DNA of 64,000 nucleotides from Staphylococcus carnosus (GTDB lineage: Bacteria; Bacillota; Bacilli; Staphylococcales; Staphylococcaceae), in contig NZ_UHCT01000001.1 in the NCBI RefSeq assembly GCF_900458435.1, positions 186,001 to 250,000 on the forward strand, read 5' to 3'. Within the stretch, counting starts at the first letter, position 1; every line of letters begins with the position of its first letter. Both the position numbers and the translations under genes were made by a program. This document shows positions 35,398-44,373 of this stretch, piece after piece. Below the pieces are notes generated by a model. That model searched no databases, was not told the DNA's origin, and saw only the letters and a list, made by a program, of their open reading frames with translations.

Positions 35398-35595
35398 ATG
35401 TTCTGGTTAGGAATGTCATTCCCAATCTTGGCAGTAGGTTTCATTGTGATGGCTGTGCGTGAAGAAAAGAAACGTAAAGCAAAACAAAAAGAAAAACAAG
35501 CAAAATGGGAAGCAGAAAAAGCTCATGAAAACGGTGAGCCGTCAGATGAATCTGCAAATCATCATTCGAATGCCGAGAAAGAAGTTAAACATTAA
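35398..35595 (+). CDS. small membrane-anchored Lys/Glu-rich protein (65 aa)
   Basis: An N-terminal hydrophobic helix (FWLGMSFPILAVGFIVMAV) precedes a strongly charged coiled-coil-like segment (EEKKRKAKQKEKQAKWEAEK) and a hydrophilic tail. The SD AATGGAGGG is good. It is a typical staphylococcal small membrane protein of unknown role. Confidence 0.65.
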   Translation: MFWLGMSFPILAVGFIVMAVREEKKRKAKQKEKQAKWEAEKAHENGEPSDESANHHSNAEKEVKH

Positions 35596-35610
35596 TTGGA
35601 TATATAAGAG

Positions 35611-35639
35611 AAAGGCTAGCTGTACGGCTAGCCTTTTTG
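35611..35639 (+). terminator. bidirectional terminator
   Basis: AAAGGCTAGC/GCTAGCCTTT with loop TGTACG, then TTTTT. It serves the convergent 65-aa gene and the SdpI-like gene, whose stop codon lies inside the hairpin. Confidence 0.88.
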
Positions 35640-35981
35640 TTTGTGATTGAAGTTGTAAAGTTTGATTTCGGTAAGTGCAATAATCGAACCAACGCCTATT
35701 AAGTATATTAAAATTTGTAACCAAAATGAGATGAGCATAGGCGAAATCATCAAATCAAATAAAAACCAAATAAAACCTATTATTAAAAGTGTAAGATGGA
35801 TTCGATTGAAAATTTGTTGAAAAGATTTTTGAGCAAAAGTCCATGCTTCTGATGACTTCAAAGATGATGGTGTACGATACCCGATTAGCATATTGCGTTG
35901 ATTTACAATATCTTTGTCGATGAAACGAAAAATTAAGCACTTGATGGCTAGGACTAGTAACGTGATGCCGAATAATAACAT
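35628..35981 (-). CDS. SdpI family membrane protein
   Basis: A 117-aa protein that begins with a membrane helix, then carries the SdpI signature IGYRTPSSLKSSEAWTFAQ (about residues 33-51), and ends with two more helices. SdpI of Bacillus is the immunity protein and signal transducer for the SdpC toxin. Here no sdpC-like gene is adjacent. The start at 35981 has SD AAGAAAGAGGA. Short single-module SdpI proteins of this length are common in staphylococci; the role is probably in cell-envelope stress or toxin resistance. Confidence 0.8.
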   Translation of the reverse strand: MLLFGITLLVLAIKCLIFRFIDKDIVNQRNMLIGYRTPSSLKSSEAWTFAQKSFQQIFNRIHLTLLIIGFIWFLFDLMISPMLISFWLQILIYLIGVGSIIALTEIKLYNFNHKQKG

Positions 35982-36079
35982 GATGAAATCCTCTTTCTTA
36001 TATTTATTCTAAATATAAAGTAAAAAGAAAAATAATACAATATGTATCGTATTTTTTGGTTAGTGCTTAAAATATACAT

Positions 36080-37260
36080 TTAACTATTAATATCAGTTTT
36101 CTTAATAGAAATAGAGAAATAAATCAATGTCATTAATATAAGAAGTGCGATTGCAATGTAAATACTAGCTTGTGCATAGTTAAGTAGTAATCCGAATATT
36201 AAAAAAGACAATGGCATAAGTGATTGTACTATCGATTGGTTTAGAGAAAGGATACGTCCTTTAAACTCTTCTTTTATAAAGTTTTGCATATAAATAGAAT
36301 AAGGAATATTCACTAATGGCAACGATAAACCAATGATAAGGTAGACACTAAATAAAGTGATAAAACCGATAGTTGCAGTAACATTAAATAATAATGCAAT
36401 GCCTAAAATTAATACTGCAATAAACTGCATTAAGACAGCAGCTTGAGTCGGTCCTTTTAATTTATTTTTAATTGGAAAAACAGAAAACAGTAATGAAATT
36501 ACAAACATCCCTACAGTCAGTGCAGACTCAATAATACCGAATTGTTGAGAAGATAACGCCATGGTTTGTACGGAAATGACTGGCACACCGACAATAATTG
36601 AGTTCACTAAGAAGTTTAGGATTAAAGCAATACTCATGAATTTTAATAACACTTTATCGTTAAGTAAATAAGTGAATCCTTCTTTGAAATTTTCTAAGAG
36701 CTTTGTTTCTTCAACAATAATTACGCGATCCATTTTTAAATAGAAAATAAAAATGACAGAAACAGTTTCAGTTAAAATATTGAGTATAGCAAGGCTTTCG
36801 ATACTCATAAATGCAATTAAAATACCACCAATAATAGGGGCGAGAAAACTAATACCTGAATTGTATGTTTGCCTTAAAGACACAAAGCGTTCCATATCTT
36901 CTTGGGAAATGTGTTTGATATTTGCATTTATAATTAAACTGATAGCACCATCTGTTAAATTGAGAATAACACCTAAAATAACGATATAAAGAAAAAATGT
37001 ATGGAACAAAGGGATGAATAGAATTAACGCAACAATATTAATAATTTGAGAAATAACGACGATTTTTTTGTTGTTATATTTATCGGTCCAAATGCCAAAT
37101 AAAGGTTGGCTCACTATTGAAGAAATTCTAAATAAATAGAGTAAATGGAAGTAGTTTGAGTGTTTTGCAATATATAGAAAGCACATGCAAAACTGAATAT
37201 TTTAGAACCGATTGATGAAATAACTTCAAAAAGTAATAAATTAATCGATCTTATATTCAT
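36080..37260 (-). pseudogene. MFS transporter (macrolide-efflux-like), frameshifted near the 5' end
   Basis: The intact start is ATG 37260 with SD AAAGGAG, encoding MNIRSINLLLFEVISSIGSK and then FSFACAFY. At TATATATT (about 37175) the frame is lost; removing one TA restores FYIAKHSNYFHLL and joins the main 36080-37186 frame. That frame encodes about eleven helices with DKYNNKKIV in the first cytoplasmic loop and resembles Mef/Tet-V-like MFS efflux pumps. A downstream ATG could give an N-terminally shortened product. A 14/15 CodY-box match lies 66 bp before the start. A dinucleotide slip is the likely cause. Confidence 0.75.
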
Positions 37261-37325
37261 GGTGGAAAACTCCTTTGCTGAAGGTTATTAAAACTAAGAA
37301 TAACATAGTTGAGTTAAATTATGTT

Positions 37326-37340
37326 AATTTTCAGAAAAAT
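37326..37340. promoter_or_regulatory. CodY box
   Basis: AATTTTCAGAAAAAT matches the CodY consensus AATTTTCWGAAAATT at 14 of 15 positions, 66 bp before the start of the MFS pseudogene. Confidence 0.6.
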
Positions 37341-37532
37341 ACGCCGTTGTTAATTTGAATTAACTAAAAAACGCAAATAATATTATTTTAAACAAGCTAT
37401 AAATGTTGAAATGGTCCAGACATTTTAAATATAAAGAAAAAAGAAAAATAATGTGATTATATATATAGGCCTTTAAATAGATCTTCAATATGATACGCTA
37501 AACATGTGAGATGAGCAATTAAAGGAGGTTAA

Positions 37533-37784
37533 GTGGCTAAATCAAAATTGGATCATGATAATGAAATGAATCAGTCTGTTTTTTGGAAAAAGGGATTTAT
37601 ACCAGTTTATTTTATTGGAGCTTTACTTTTGTTTTTGCTGTTCCATTTTTATATTGGTAACGATAATCCTTCAATTTACTTGATCATATTCTTTTCAATT
37701 GGGTTAGGCATGGCTTCGATTATGCATAATAACAAGAAGAAAAATGCAAATATTAAAGATGATATAGATAAAGACAAGCTGTGA
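37533..37784 (+). CDS. small two-helix membrane protein (83 aa)
   Basis: GTG start 37533 follows AAAGGAGG. Residues 22-43 (FIPVYFIGALLLFLLFHFYI) and 49-63 are hydrophobic, and the tail is basic then acidic (NNKKKNANIKDDIDKDKL). A hairpin with T run overlaps its 3' end. The function is unknown. Confidence 0.6.
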   Translation: MAKSKLDHDNEMNQSVFWKKGFIPVYFIGALLLFLLFHFYIGNDNPSIYLIIFFSIGLGMASIMHNNKKKNANIKDDIDKDKL

Positions 37785-37803
37785 ATCAACGGCTTGTTTT
37801 TTG
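37774..37803 (+). terminator. intrinsic terminator
   Basis: ACAAGC/GCTTGT with a 12-base loop, then a TTTTTT run at the end of the 83-aa gene. The stem is short. Confidence 0.6.
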
Positions 37804-37909
37804 TTATGAAGGTGCAAAATTGTTTCTCTAACATTTCCCGACTAAACCCTTTAGATTAGGTTATAAATATAAAAATAAGAAAATTCAGACATATAAAACA
37901 AAAGGGGTA

Positions 37910-39340
37910 ATGTCTATGGGAGAAACTACAGATTCAAAGGGGAAGTCGCAATCATCAAAACAAAAGAAATTTCAGTTTAAAACACCACATACCTATGCCT
38001 TACTAATGATGATTATTGCTGTCGCATGTGTTTTAACATATATCATTCCAGCTGGTGAATATAAGCGTGAAGAAAAAGGGGGACAAACGCTTGTAGTACC
38101 GGGCTCTTATCATGAAATTACACAACATGGTGTATCTTTCTTGGATTTATTTCGTGCAGTACCAGAAGGGTTATTAACAGGTGGAGAAATTGTCTTTTAT
38201 ATCTTTTTAGTCGGAGGCGCTTTTGGCATTGTACATAGAACGGGCGCTTTTGAAAATGGCATCAATCAAGCGATCAAATCATTAGGGTCATCTAAAATTC
38301 TAATGATTCCGCTCACAATGACAGTTTTTTCGATATTAGGTTTTTCTATTGGATTAGCAGAAGAAACTATTATTTTTGTACCAATCGGCGTTATTATTGC
38401 ACGCACACTCGGATATGATGCAATGACTGGCGCAGCTATGGTTATACTCGGTGCAGCCAGTGGATTTATTGGCGGAATGCTTAATCCATTTACTGTTGGA
38501 GTTGCACAAACCGTTGCCGAATTACCGATGTTTTCAGGTTGGGGACTGAGAACTATTATTTATCTGTTTATTTTAGCGGCGGCGATTAGTACAGTTTTAA
38601 TCTATGCACGAAAAGTGAAACGAAATCCGAAGAAAAGTATTGTCTATCAGCTTGAGAAAGAAGAAGGAAATAGCCACAAAGAAATAAAGTATGAAAGATT
38701 TACCAAGCGACAAGCATTAGCGCTCGGAATGATTGTCTTAGCTATTATTTTTAATGTTTATGGCATCTTCCGCTATGAATGGACATTCAATCAAATGAGT
38801 GCGAACTTTGTGCTGGCTGGTTTGTTGGCTGGATTAATTAGTGGACTTGGTTTAAACGGAACCTTTGATGCATTTATTGATGGTATGAAAGATATACTTT
38901 TTGGCGCAATGATTGTGGGGTTCGCTAAAGGTATTGTGGTTATTTTAGAAAAAGGGAAAATCATCGATAGTATTATTCATGGTATGACTACATTACTAAA
39001 TGATGTACCTTCATCTATTGTGATTATCGTCATGTTTGTTTTCCAATTTTTCTTGAACTTCTTTATACCATCCGGATCAGGCCAAGCATTAACTACGATG
39101 CCATTGATGGTACCTATTTCAGACTTACTGCATATCAATCGACAATTAACAGTACTTGCTTTCCAATATGGGGATTCTATCAGTAATGTGCTTTTTCCGA
39201 CATCTGCCATTTTAATGGGAGCACTTGCTGTCGCTAAAATTTCCTATGTACAATGGTTGAAATTTGCTTGGAAGCTCATTGCCTTATGGGCAATCATTTG
39301 TGCAATAGCCATGTCTATTGCTTTACTTGCTGGTTATTAA
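37910..39340 (+). CDS. YfcC family transporter
   Basis: A 476-aa polytopic protein of the YfcC (C4-dicarboxylate anaerobic carrier-like / basic amino acid exchanger) family. Seen: TYIIPAGEY near residue 47, a conserved small-residue helix GFSIGLAEETIIFVPIGVII near 145, ASGFIGGMLNPFTVGVAQ near 190, and FIPSGSGQALTTMPLMVP near 390. It is related to the truncated YfcC gene after arcC at 63559. AGGGG lies three bases before ATG 37910 and nine before ATG 37916, so the second may be used. It is not in an operon here. Substrates are unknown. Confidence 0.85.
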   Translation: MSMGETTDSKGKSQSSKQKKFQFKTPHTYALLMMIIAVACVLTYIIPAGEYKREEKGGQTLVVPGSYHEITQHGVSFLDLFRAVPEGLLTGGEIVFYIFLVGGAFGIVHRTGAFENGINQAIKSLGSSKILMIPLTMTVFSILGFSIGLAEETIIFVPIGVIIARTLGYDAMTGAAMVILGAASGFIGGMLNPFTVGVAQTVAELPMFSGWGLRTIIYLFILAAAISTVLIYARKVKRNPKKSIVYQLEKEEGNSHKEIKYERFTKRQALALGMIVLAIIFNVYGIFRYEWTFNQMSANFVLAGLLAGLISGLGLNGTFDAFIDGMKDILFGAMIVGFAKGIVVILEKGKIIDSIIHGMTTLLNDVPSSIVIIVMFVFQFFLNFFIPSGSGQALTTMPLMVPISDLLHINRQLTVLAFQYGDSISNVLFPTSAILMGALAVAKISYVQWLKFAWKLIALWAIICAIAMSIALLAGY

Positions 39341-39535
39341 GATAAGTATATTATTTCAAAGAGAAAATTTTAAGAGATGAATTAAGTGTTCAAATCAGAG
39401 ATGGGAAAAGCACTACACATCAAAAATAGTGTAGCTTATACTTATATTTTGAAGAAAATATTAAAATAAATATTTATTGAAAATACCAATTTTGTATAAA
39501 GAATGACAGAATGTAAATTCTATTTTAAGTTTTTG

Positions 39536-39574
39536 AAAAAGGGACATGTTATCAAATGACATTTGTCTCTTTTT
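39536..39574 (+). terminator. intrinsic terminator
   Basis: AAAAAGGGACA/TGTCTCTTTTT (one G-U) closes the transcript downstream of the YfcC gene, 196 bp after its stop. The stretch in between has no gene. Confidence 0.7.
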
Positions 39575-39634
39575 CGCTTAATATGTAACACAAGTTTCTT
39601 TTAAGTAGAATAATGACAACAAGGTGTGATTTTT

Positions 39635-40498
39635 GTGGAACAGACAGTGAATGAGGATTATGAGTATTGCAAACATATTATGGAAGAGTATTCTAAAACT
39701 TTCTTCTATGCTTTCAATAACCTTCCAGAAAACGAACGTAAAGCTGTATGGGCGATTTATGCAGTTTGCCGCATGATAGATGATAGTATTGATGAATACG
39801 AAAATCCTGAACGTTTAAAAGCCATACGTGACGATTTAGATGCTATTTATTCAAAGCAGTCTGAAATGAGACAATTTAATAGTGATGCGCATGTAATGCG
39901 AGCTTTCCGTGATACATTACAATTCTATCCTGTTCCGCAACATGCATTTGTAACCTTAATGGATTATGTAGAACAGGATTTAACGATGACAACACTACCG
40001 ACAGATCAAGCGCTCTATGCATACTGTTACGGTGTAGCAGGAACAATTGGAGAGCTTTTAACACCTGTTTTAGCTGAACCGCAATATAGGGAAACTGCAG
40101 ATGCAGTCGGTATTGAACTAGGTAAAGCATTACAGATTACCAATATATTAAGAGACGTTGGTGAGGATTATGAAAATGACCGTGTGTATTTAAGTGCTGA
40201 ACGTCTTGAAAAATATCATGTGGATTTAGAAGAAGTTTTTCATAAAGGTGTCACTCAAAATTATATAGATTTATGGGAAAGTTATGCACGAGATGCTGAT
40301 GATATGTATGAACATGCACTGAATAACTTGCATTACTTTTATCCTAAAGCACGTCCAATCATTGAATTGGCCGCTGTAGCATATCGTGAGATTTTGCCTG
40401 TGGTACGTAAACAAAAGTATTCATTGCATAAACGTGCTTATGTAAATAGATTGAAAAAAGGGCGTATTTATCGACGTGTCATGAAAAATTATAAATAA
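39635..40498 (+). CDS. crtM: squalene/phytoene synthase family protein (CrtM-like)
   Basis: A 287-aa head-to-head prenyl synthase. The two Asp-rich metal-binding motifs are DDSIDE (near residue 47) and DVGEDYEND (near 172), with the substrate-pocket segment GVAGTIGELLTPV (near 130). CrtM condenses two farnesyl diphosphates to dehydrosqualene, the first step of staphyloxanthin. No crtN, crtP, crtQ or crtO is next to it, so the usual pigment operon is missing in this region; it may make squalene or a C30 precursor used elsewhere. GTG 39635 is chosen because the SD AAGGTGTGA overlaps the earlier GTG 39626. A terminator follows. Confidence 0.85.
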   Translation: MEQTVNEDYEYCKHIMEEYSKTFFYAFNNLPENERKAVWAIYAVCRMIDDSIDEYENPERLKAIRDDLDAIYSKQSEMRQFNSDAHVMRAFRDTLQFYPVPQHAFVTLMDYVEQDLTMTTLPTDQALYAYCYGVAGTIGELLTPVLAEPQYRETADAVGIELGKALQITNILRDVGEDYENDRVYLSAERLEKYHVDLEEVFHKGVTQNYIDLWESYARDADDMYEHALNNLHYFYPKARPIIELAAVAYREILPVVRKQKYSLHKRAYVNRLKKGRIYRRVMKNYK

Positions 40499-40503
40499 TA
40501 ATT

Positions 40504-40537
40504 AGACTTCTGTTCAAAAATGAGCAGAAGTCTTTTG
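40504..40537 (+). terminator. intrinsic terminator of crtM-like gene
   Basis: AGACTTCTG/CAGAAGTCT perfect stem followed by TTTT. Confidence 0.85.
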
Positions 40538-40541
40538 CATT

Positions 40542-40571
40542 AAAAAAGGCCATTTCCCAAGAAATGACCTT
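40542..40571 (-). terminator. intrinsic terminator
   Basis: Minus-strand AAGGTCATTTC/GAAATGGCCTT with a TTTTTT run, just past the stop of the PNPOx-like gene. Confidence 0.8.
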
Positions 40572-40578
40572 ATAAATA

Positions 40579-41004
40579 TTAATCGAATTCTACTAATTGC
40601 GGTCCGTCTTCAGAATCACTGTTCATTAATTTAATTGAAGTTGGAATAGCTCTGATAACGCATAATTTAGGGTCTGATTTTGATTGGAAAAATGATTTGT
40701 CCTGTTCTTCCCAAATCCAATCAATCACATCAGGGTCTTCAGTCACCTCTAGATTTGCGTAAATTTCTAAGAAACTATGATTTTTTGTATCATCATAGCC
40801 GAGTAGAATATGCGCGATTGGGTTCTTTTCAATTTCTTCTATCTTTAGAGAATCTCTGCTTGTTTTAGTATAAAGGTCAAATTCTTGGTCGTAGAAAATC
40901 ATATAACGACTATCAGGAACATTGTCTTGTGAAGTGGATAATACACCGATACGTGATTCTTTCATAATTTCTTTGATTTTTTTCAATACAACTTCTCTAT
41001 CCAT
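40579..41004 (-). CDS. pyridoxamine 5'-phosphate oxidase-like general stress protein
   Basis: A 141-aa split-barrel flavin-binding fold. Features: IGVLSTSQDNVPDSRYMIF (residues 19-37, as in YdaG/GSP26-like proteins), LYTKTSRDSLKIEEIEKNP near residue 45, and HILLGYDD. These small proteins bind FMN or F420-like cofactors; the substrate is unknown and true pyridoxamine oxidase activity is unlikely. SD GAGAGGTGAGG supports the start. Confidence 0.85.
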   Translation of the reverse strand: MDREVVLKKIKEIMKESRIGVLSTSQDNVPDSRYMIFYDQEFDLYTKTSRDSLKIEEIEKNPIAHILLGYDDTKNHSFLEIYANLEVTEDPDVIDWIWEEQDKSFFQSKSDPKLCVIRAIPTSIKLMNSDSEDGPQLVEFD

Positions 41005-41143
41005 TTAACCTCACCTCTCTCTTTAGATATTTACCCGTTTCCATTCTTATTAAAGAGAATTATGCAGAATCAGTATTTTGTTTTGATGTAAAATGTAAAA
41101 CAAATATAATGGAATTAAGAAAATGTAAATGAGGGGTGAGTGC

Positions 41144-42334
41144 ATGAAAGTTAAAAAAATAGTAATTGCTCCAGATTCATTTAAGGAAAGTTTGTCAGCA
41201 GCAGAGGCAGGACGTGCATTACGGATGGGATTAAGTGCAGCGCTTCCTGAAACAGTTGAATATGACATTGTACCGATGGCTGATGGTGGTGAAGGTACAA
41301 TGCAATCACTACATTCAGCACTTGGTGGTGATTATCAAAAAATTAAAGTAGTCAATGCGCTTGGCGAAGAGGTAGATGCTCAATATTCTTACGTGTTCGA
41401 TCAAAATACAGCGATTATTGAATTAGCCGAAGCATCTGGATTAGAAAGAATTCTTGAAAAAGATAGAAATCCTTTATTAACCTCTACATTCGGAACAGGA
41501 CAAATAATTCAAGATGCATTAGATAAAGGTGCTAAGAAAATTATCCTTGGTATTGGCGGCAGTGCAACGAATGATGGCGGTACTGGTATGCTGCGTGTAC
41601 TAGGTGTGAGATTTTTCGATGAAAATGAAGAAGCATTACCTGAAGGCGGTGCGTCTTTAAAACGTTTAAATCGAATTGATACTACTAAAATGGACCCACG
41701 TATTAAAGATGTTGAATTTGAAATTGTTTGTGATGTAGATAATCCATTGCTAGGAGAACGCGGTGCTACTAAAACATATGGTGCGCAAAAAGGCGCTTCT
41801 GAAACAGATTTGGAAACACTAGAAGCAGCGCTTACGCAATACCGTGATGTATTAGAGCAAACCTTTGAACATGATTATTCTGAAGTGCCTGGTGCAGGTG
41901 CAGCAGGCGGTACAGGAATAGCGTTACTTGCTTTTTTCTCGGCAGCACTCACACGTGGTATTGACGTAGTGCTTAAAGAAACAGAATTAGAAGAAAGATT
42001 AAAAAATGCGGATTTATGTATTACTGGAGAAGGAAAAATAGATGCGCAGACCATTTACGGTAAAACGCCGATTGGTGTAGCGGAAGCTGCTAAACGTCAT
42101 GATGTACCAGTAATAGCAGTCTGCGGTGTAGTAGGCGAGGATTATGAGGTTGTGCATGATCATGGAATTTCCTATGTATTTTCACTTGTAGGTAGAGACG
42201 ATGATAATAAGCATGCGGACAATCCATCAAAAGAAGAAACTTCAGAAGCAATAGAAAATGGGTTTAGTTGTATGGTGGAAAAAGGCAGAGAAATTGGTGA
42301 GTGGCTTCAAGATAAAAAAGATAAATCATTATAA
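41144..42334 (+). CDS. garK: glycerate kinase
   Basis: A 396-aa type-1 glycerate kinase (GarK/GlxK family) phosphorylating D-glycerate with ATP. Seen: VIAPDSFKESLSAAEAGRAL (residues 6-25), the MADGGEGTM loop near 48, GIGGSATNDGGTGML near 130, GAGAAGGTGIALL near 245, and CITGEGKIDAQTIYGKTP near 292, which contribute to nucleotide and substrate binding. ATG 41129 would place the SD (GAGGGGTGA) inside the gene; the start was set at 41144. It ends in a terminator and is monocistronic. Confidence 0.9.
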   Translation: MKVKKIVIAPDSFKESLSAAEAGRALRMGLSAALPETVEYDIVPMADGGEGTMQSLHSALGGDYQKIKVVNALGEEVDAQYSYVFDQNTAIIELAEASGLERILEKDRNPLLTSTFGTGQIIQDALDKGAKKIILGIGGSATNDGGTGMLRVLGVRFFDENEEALPEGGASLKRLNRIDTTKMDPRIKDVEFEIVCDVDNPLLGERGATKTYGAQKGASETDLETLEAALTQYRDVLEQTFEHDYSEVPGAGAAGGTGIALLAFFSAALTRGIDVVLKETELEERLKNADLCITGEGKIDAQTIYGKTPIGVAEAAKRHDVPVIAVCGVVGEDYEVVHDHGISYVFSLVGRDDDNKHADNPSKEETSEAIENGFSCMVEKGREIGEWLQDKKDKSL

Positions 42335-42376
42335 ATTGTAATGAGATTCGATAGATAAATAATTTTCAGAAGTAAA

Positions 42377-42416
42377 AGGCAGATTTTCTTTATGATAAAT
42401 GAAAATCTGTCTTTTT
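42377..42416 (+). terminator. intrinsic terminator of glycerate kinase gene
   Basis: CAGATTTTC/GAAAATCTG stem with TCTTTTT downstream. Confidence 0.8.
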
Positions 42417-42670
42417 ATTTCATAAAGTAGATTTCAATAAACTAAGAGAAATAATTTTTGAAACAGAACTCATTTGTATAAGCATCCTCAACAACTTTAC
42501 AGAAGAAATTGATAACAAGAAATACATTTACTAGAAAGTCATCTTTACAAAAAAAATAATCTTTTAAAAGACTATAAATGTAACCGTTTCACTCCTTGTT
42601 GTATAAGTGTTTTATCATTTTAACGTTACTTCCTTCATCAAAAAACTTCTAAAAAAATGAAATTTTTCTG

Positions 42671-42699
42671 TTGACGAATGCTTTTTAACGGTTTATTAT
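42671..42699 (+). promoter_or_regulatory. promoter of the YhgE/Pip gene
   Basis: TTGACG - 17 bp - TATTAT. The start of transcription near 42706 would fall next to the first dyad operator. Confidence 0.6.
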
Positions 42700-42707
42700 T
42701 ATAAATC

Positions 42708-42722
42708 GTACACAGGGTGTAC
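42708..42722. promoter_or_regulatory. dyad operator 1 (GTACAC-N3-GTGTAC)
   Basis: A perfect 6-bp inverted repeat with a 3-bp spacer at the predicted transcription start. A near-identical dyad lies 101 bp downstream. Probably bound by the MarR protein encoded at 44374 or another dimeric repressor. Confidence 0.55.
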
Positions 42723-42808
42723 TATTAAAAAAAACGACTTTAATAAAGCATCACACGACGTATAAAGAAGTTACGATTACACGCAAACGCGTATCATAAT
42801 GTCCGATT

Positions 42809-42823
42809 GTACAAGGGGTGTAC
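42809..42823. promoter_or_regulatory. dyad operator 2 (GTACAA-N3-GTGTAC)
   Basis: Same as operator 1 with one arm base changed, 29 bp before the ATG of the YhgE/Pip gene. The two centres are 101 bp apart, close to an integral number of helix turns, which would suit looping. Confidence 0.55.
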
Positions 42824-42851
42824 TTTTAGGAAAGTAAGGAGAGAGTAGAAA

Positions 42852-44285
42852 ATGTTTAATGAGTTTAAATTAATGAAAAACAATAAAATGCTGATTGTGG
42901 CATTAATTGCAATCGGATTATTGCCGCTTATTTATGTAGCGTTATTTGTCGGATCAATTTGGGATCCATATGATAAAACGGATAATTTGAAAATCTCGAT
43001 TGTAAACCAAGATAAATCAGCAACGTTCCAAGACAAAAAATTAACAATCGGAGATGACTTGGTTGATAAATTAAAAGATAATAAAAAATTCACATTCCAA
43101 GAAGTCTCTAAAGAAACAGCAAGAAAACAATTGAAAAATGGTAAATCATTAGGAACTATCATTATTCCTGAGAATACGTCAAAAAATGCAACTACATTAT
43201 TAGATGAACACCCTAAAAAAATTCATTTAGAAACACAAGTCAACCCTGGTTCTAGTTTTACAGGAAGCCAAGCAGCACAAAAAGCAATTGATACTGTAAC
43301 AAAAACAATGCAAAACAATGTGCGTGAAGAATATTTAGGTGAATTATTCAAAGCAAATAAACAATCTAAACAAGGTTATACTGATACTTCAAATGCATTA
43401 GGACAAATGTCTGATGCAGAAGGACAATTAATTGATGGTAATAACCAAGTAACTGATGGATTGAAACAAATGGCACCGATGGCTGGCGCACAAGGCCAAC
43501 AGTTACTGCAAGGTAATGAAAAAGTAACAAGTGGCTTACAAGAATTACAGCAAAATAATAATCAATTGAAATCAAAAATTGATGATGCAGTTCAAAAACA
43601 AACAGATGTACATTTTGAAAAAGCAAATAAAAAAGCATTGAATGATATTGAAGATGTTGATCAAAATAACATTACAAAAGTAGATCATTATGGTGAAACT
43701 GTATTGCCTTACATGGCTTCTGTAGGTTTATTCGTAGGTGCGGTATCATTCGCAGCAATTTATCCACTTACAAAAACAATGAATCCTGAAACAAGACCTT
43801 GGAGACAAATACTTGGTAAAGTATTTCTTTATGTAATACAAGGTACTTTTGCAGCAATCTTAATGAGTTTATGGGTTATCTTCGGACTTGGCTTAGATAT
43901 TGAAAATATGGGTCACTTCTTATTAGTGGGTATTTTCTGGAGTATTGCAGCATTGTCTCTTACTTCACTCTTAGTGTTGTTCTTAGACCGTGTAGGACTC
44001 TTCTTAGCAATGCTTGTTCTTGTATTGCAATTGAGTTCAAGTGAAGGTATGTTCCCGATTGAGATGTCAGCTGCATTCTTCCGCTTTATCCATCCATTCT
44101 TACCAATGTCATATGCCATTCAAGGTTTCCGTGAAGCAATTTTCACAAATGCAGGACACTTCAGTTTCGGATTCGTATTGATTGCACTTGGCAGTATTGC
44201 AGTCGTTTCAATGTTATTGCAATATTTAACATTGATTTGGTTCAACAAACGCGGCAAACCGCTAATCCAAATGAGTTTCAATTAA
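42852..44285 (+). CDS. YhgE/Pip family membrane protein (ABC-2-like)
   Basis: A 477-aa protein: an N-terminal membrane helix (LIVALIAIGLLPLIYVALF, residues 14-32), a long extracellular domain with an RND-periplasmic-like or coiled-coil region (residues 40-280, Gln/Asn/Lys-rich), and about six C-terminal helices (from ETVLPYMASVGLFVGAVSF near 285). The family includes the phage infection protein Pip and YhgE, and is related to ABC-2 and EsaA membrane proteins. The role (drug or lipid export, or a receptor) is unknown. SD AAGGAGAGAG. The MarR gene follows by 88 bp, so the pair is a likely repressor-transporter unit with two dyads upstream. Confidence 0.85.
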   Translation: MFNEFKLMKNNKMLIVALIAIGLLPLIYVALFVGSIWDPYDKTDNLKISIVNQDKSATFQDKKLTIGDDLVDKLKDNKKFTFQEVSKETARKQLKNGKSLGTIIIPENTSKNATTLLDEHPKKIHLETQVNPGSSFTGSQAAQKAIDTVTKTMQNNVREEYLGELFKANKQSKQGYTDTSNALGQMSDAEGQLIDGNNQVTDGLKQMAPMAGAQGQQLLQGNEKVTSGLQELQQNNNQLKSKIDDAVQKQTDVHFEKANKKALNDIEDVDQNNITKVDHYGETVLPYMASVGLFVGAVSFAAIYPLTKTMNPETRPWRQILGKVFLYVIQGTFAAILMSLWVIFGLGLDIENMGHFLLVGIFWSIAALSLTSLLVLFLDRVGLFLAMLVLVLQLSSSEGMFPIEMSAAFFRFIHPFLPMSYAIQGFREAIFTNAGHFSFGFVLIALGSIAVVSMLLQYLTLIWFNKRGKPLIQMSFN

Positions 44286-44373
44286 AAGCAAGCAATATTT
44301 CTGAAAGTAACTAAAGCATGACACGATAAACTGTTATACTAGGCTTAGTGATAAATTGAATGGAGGCATAGTC

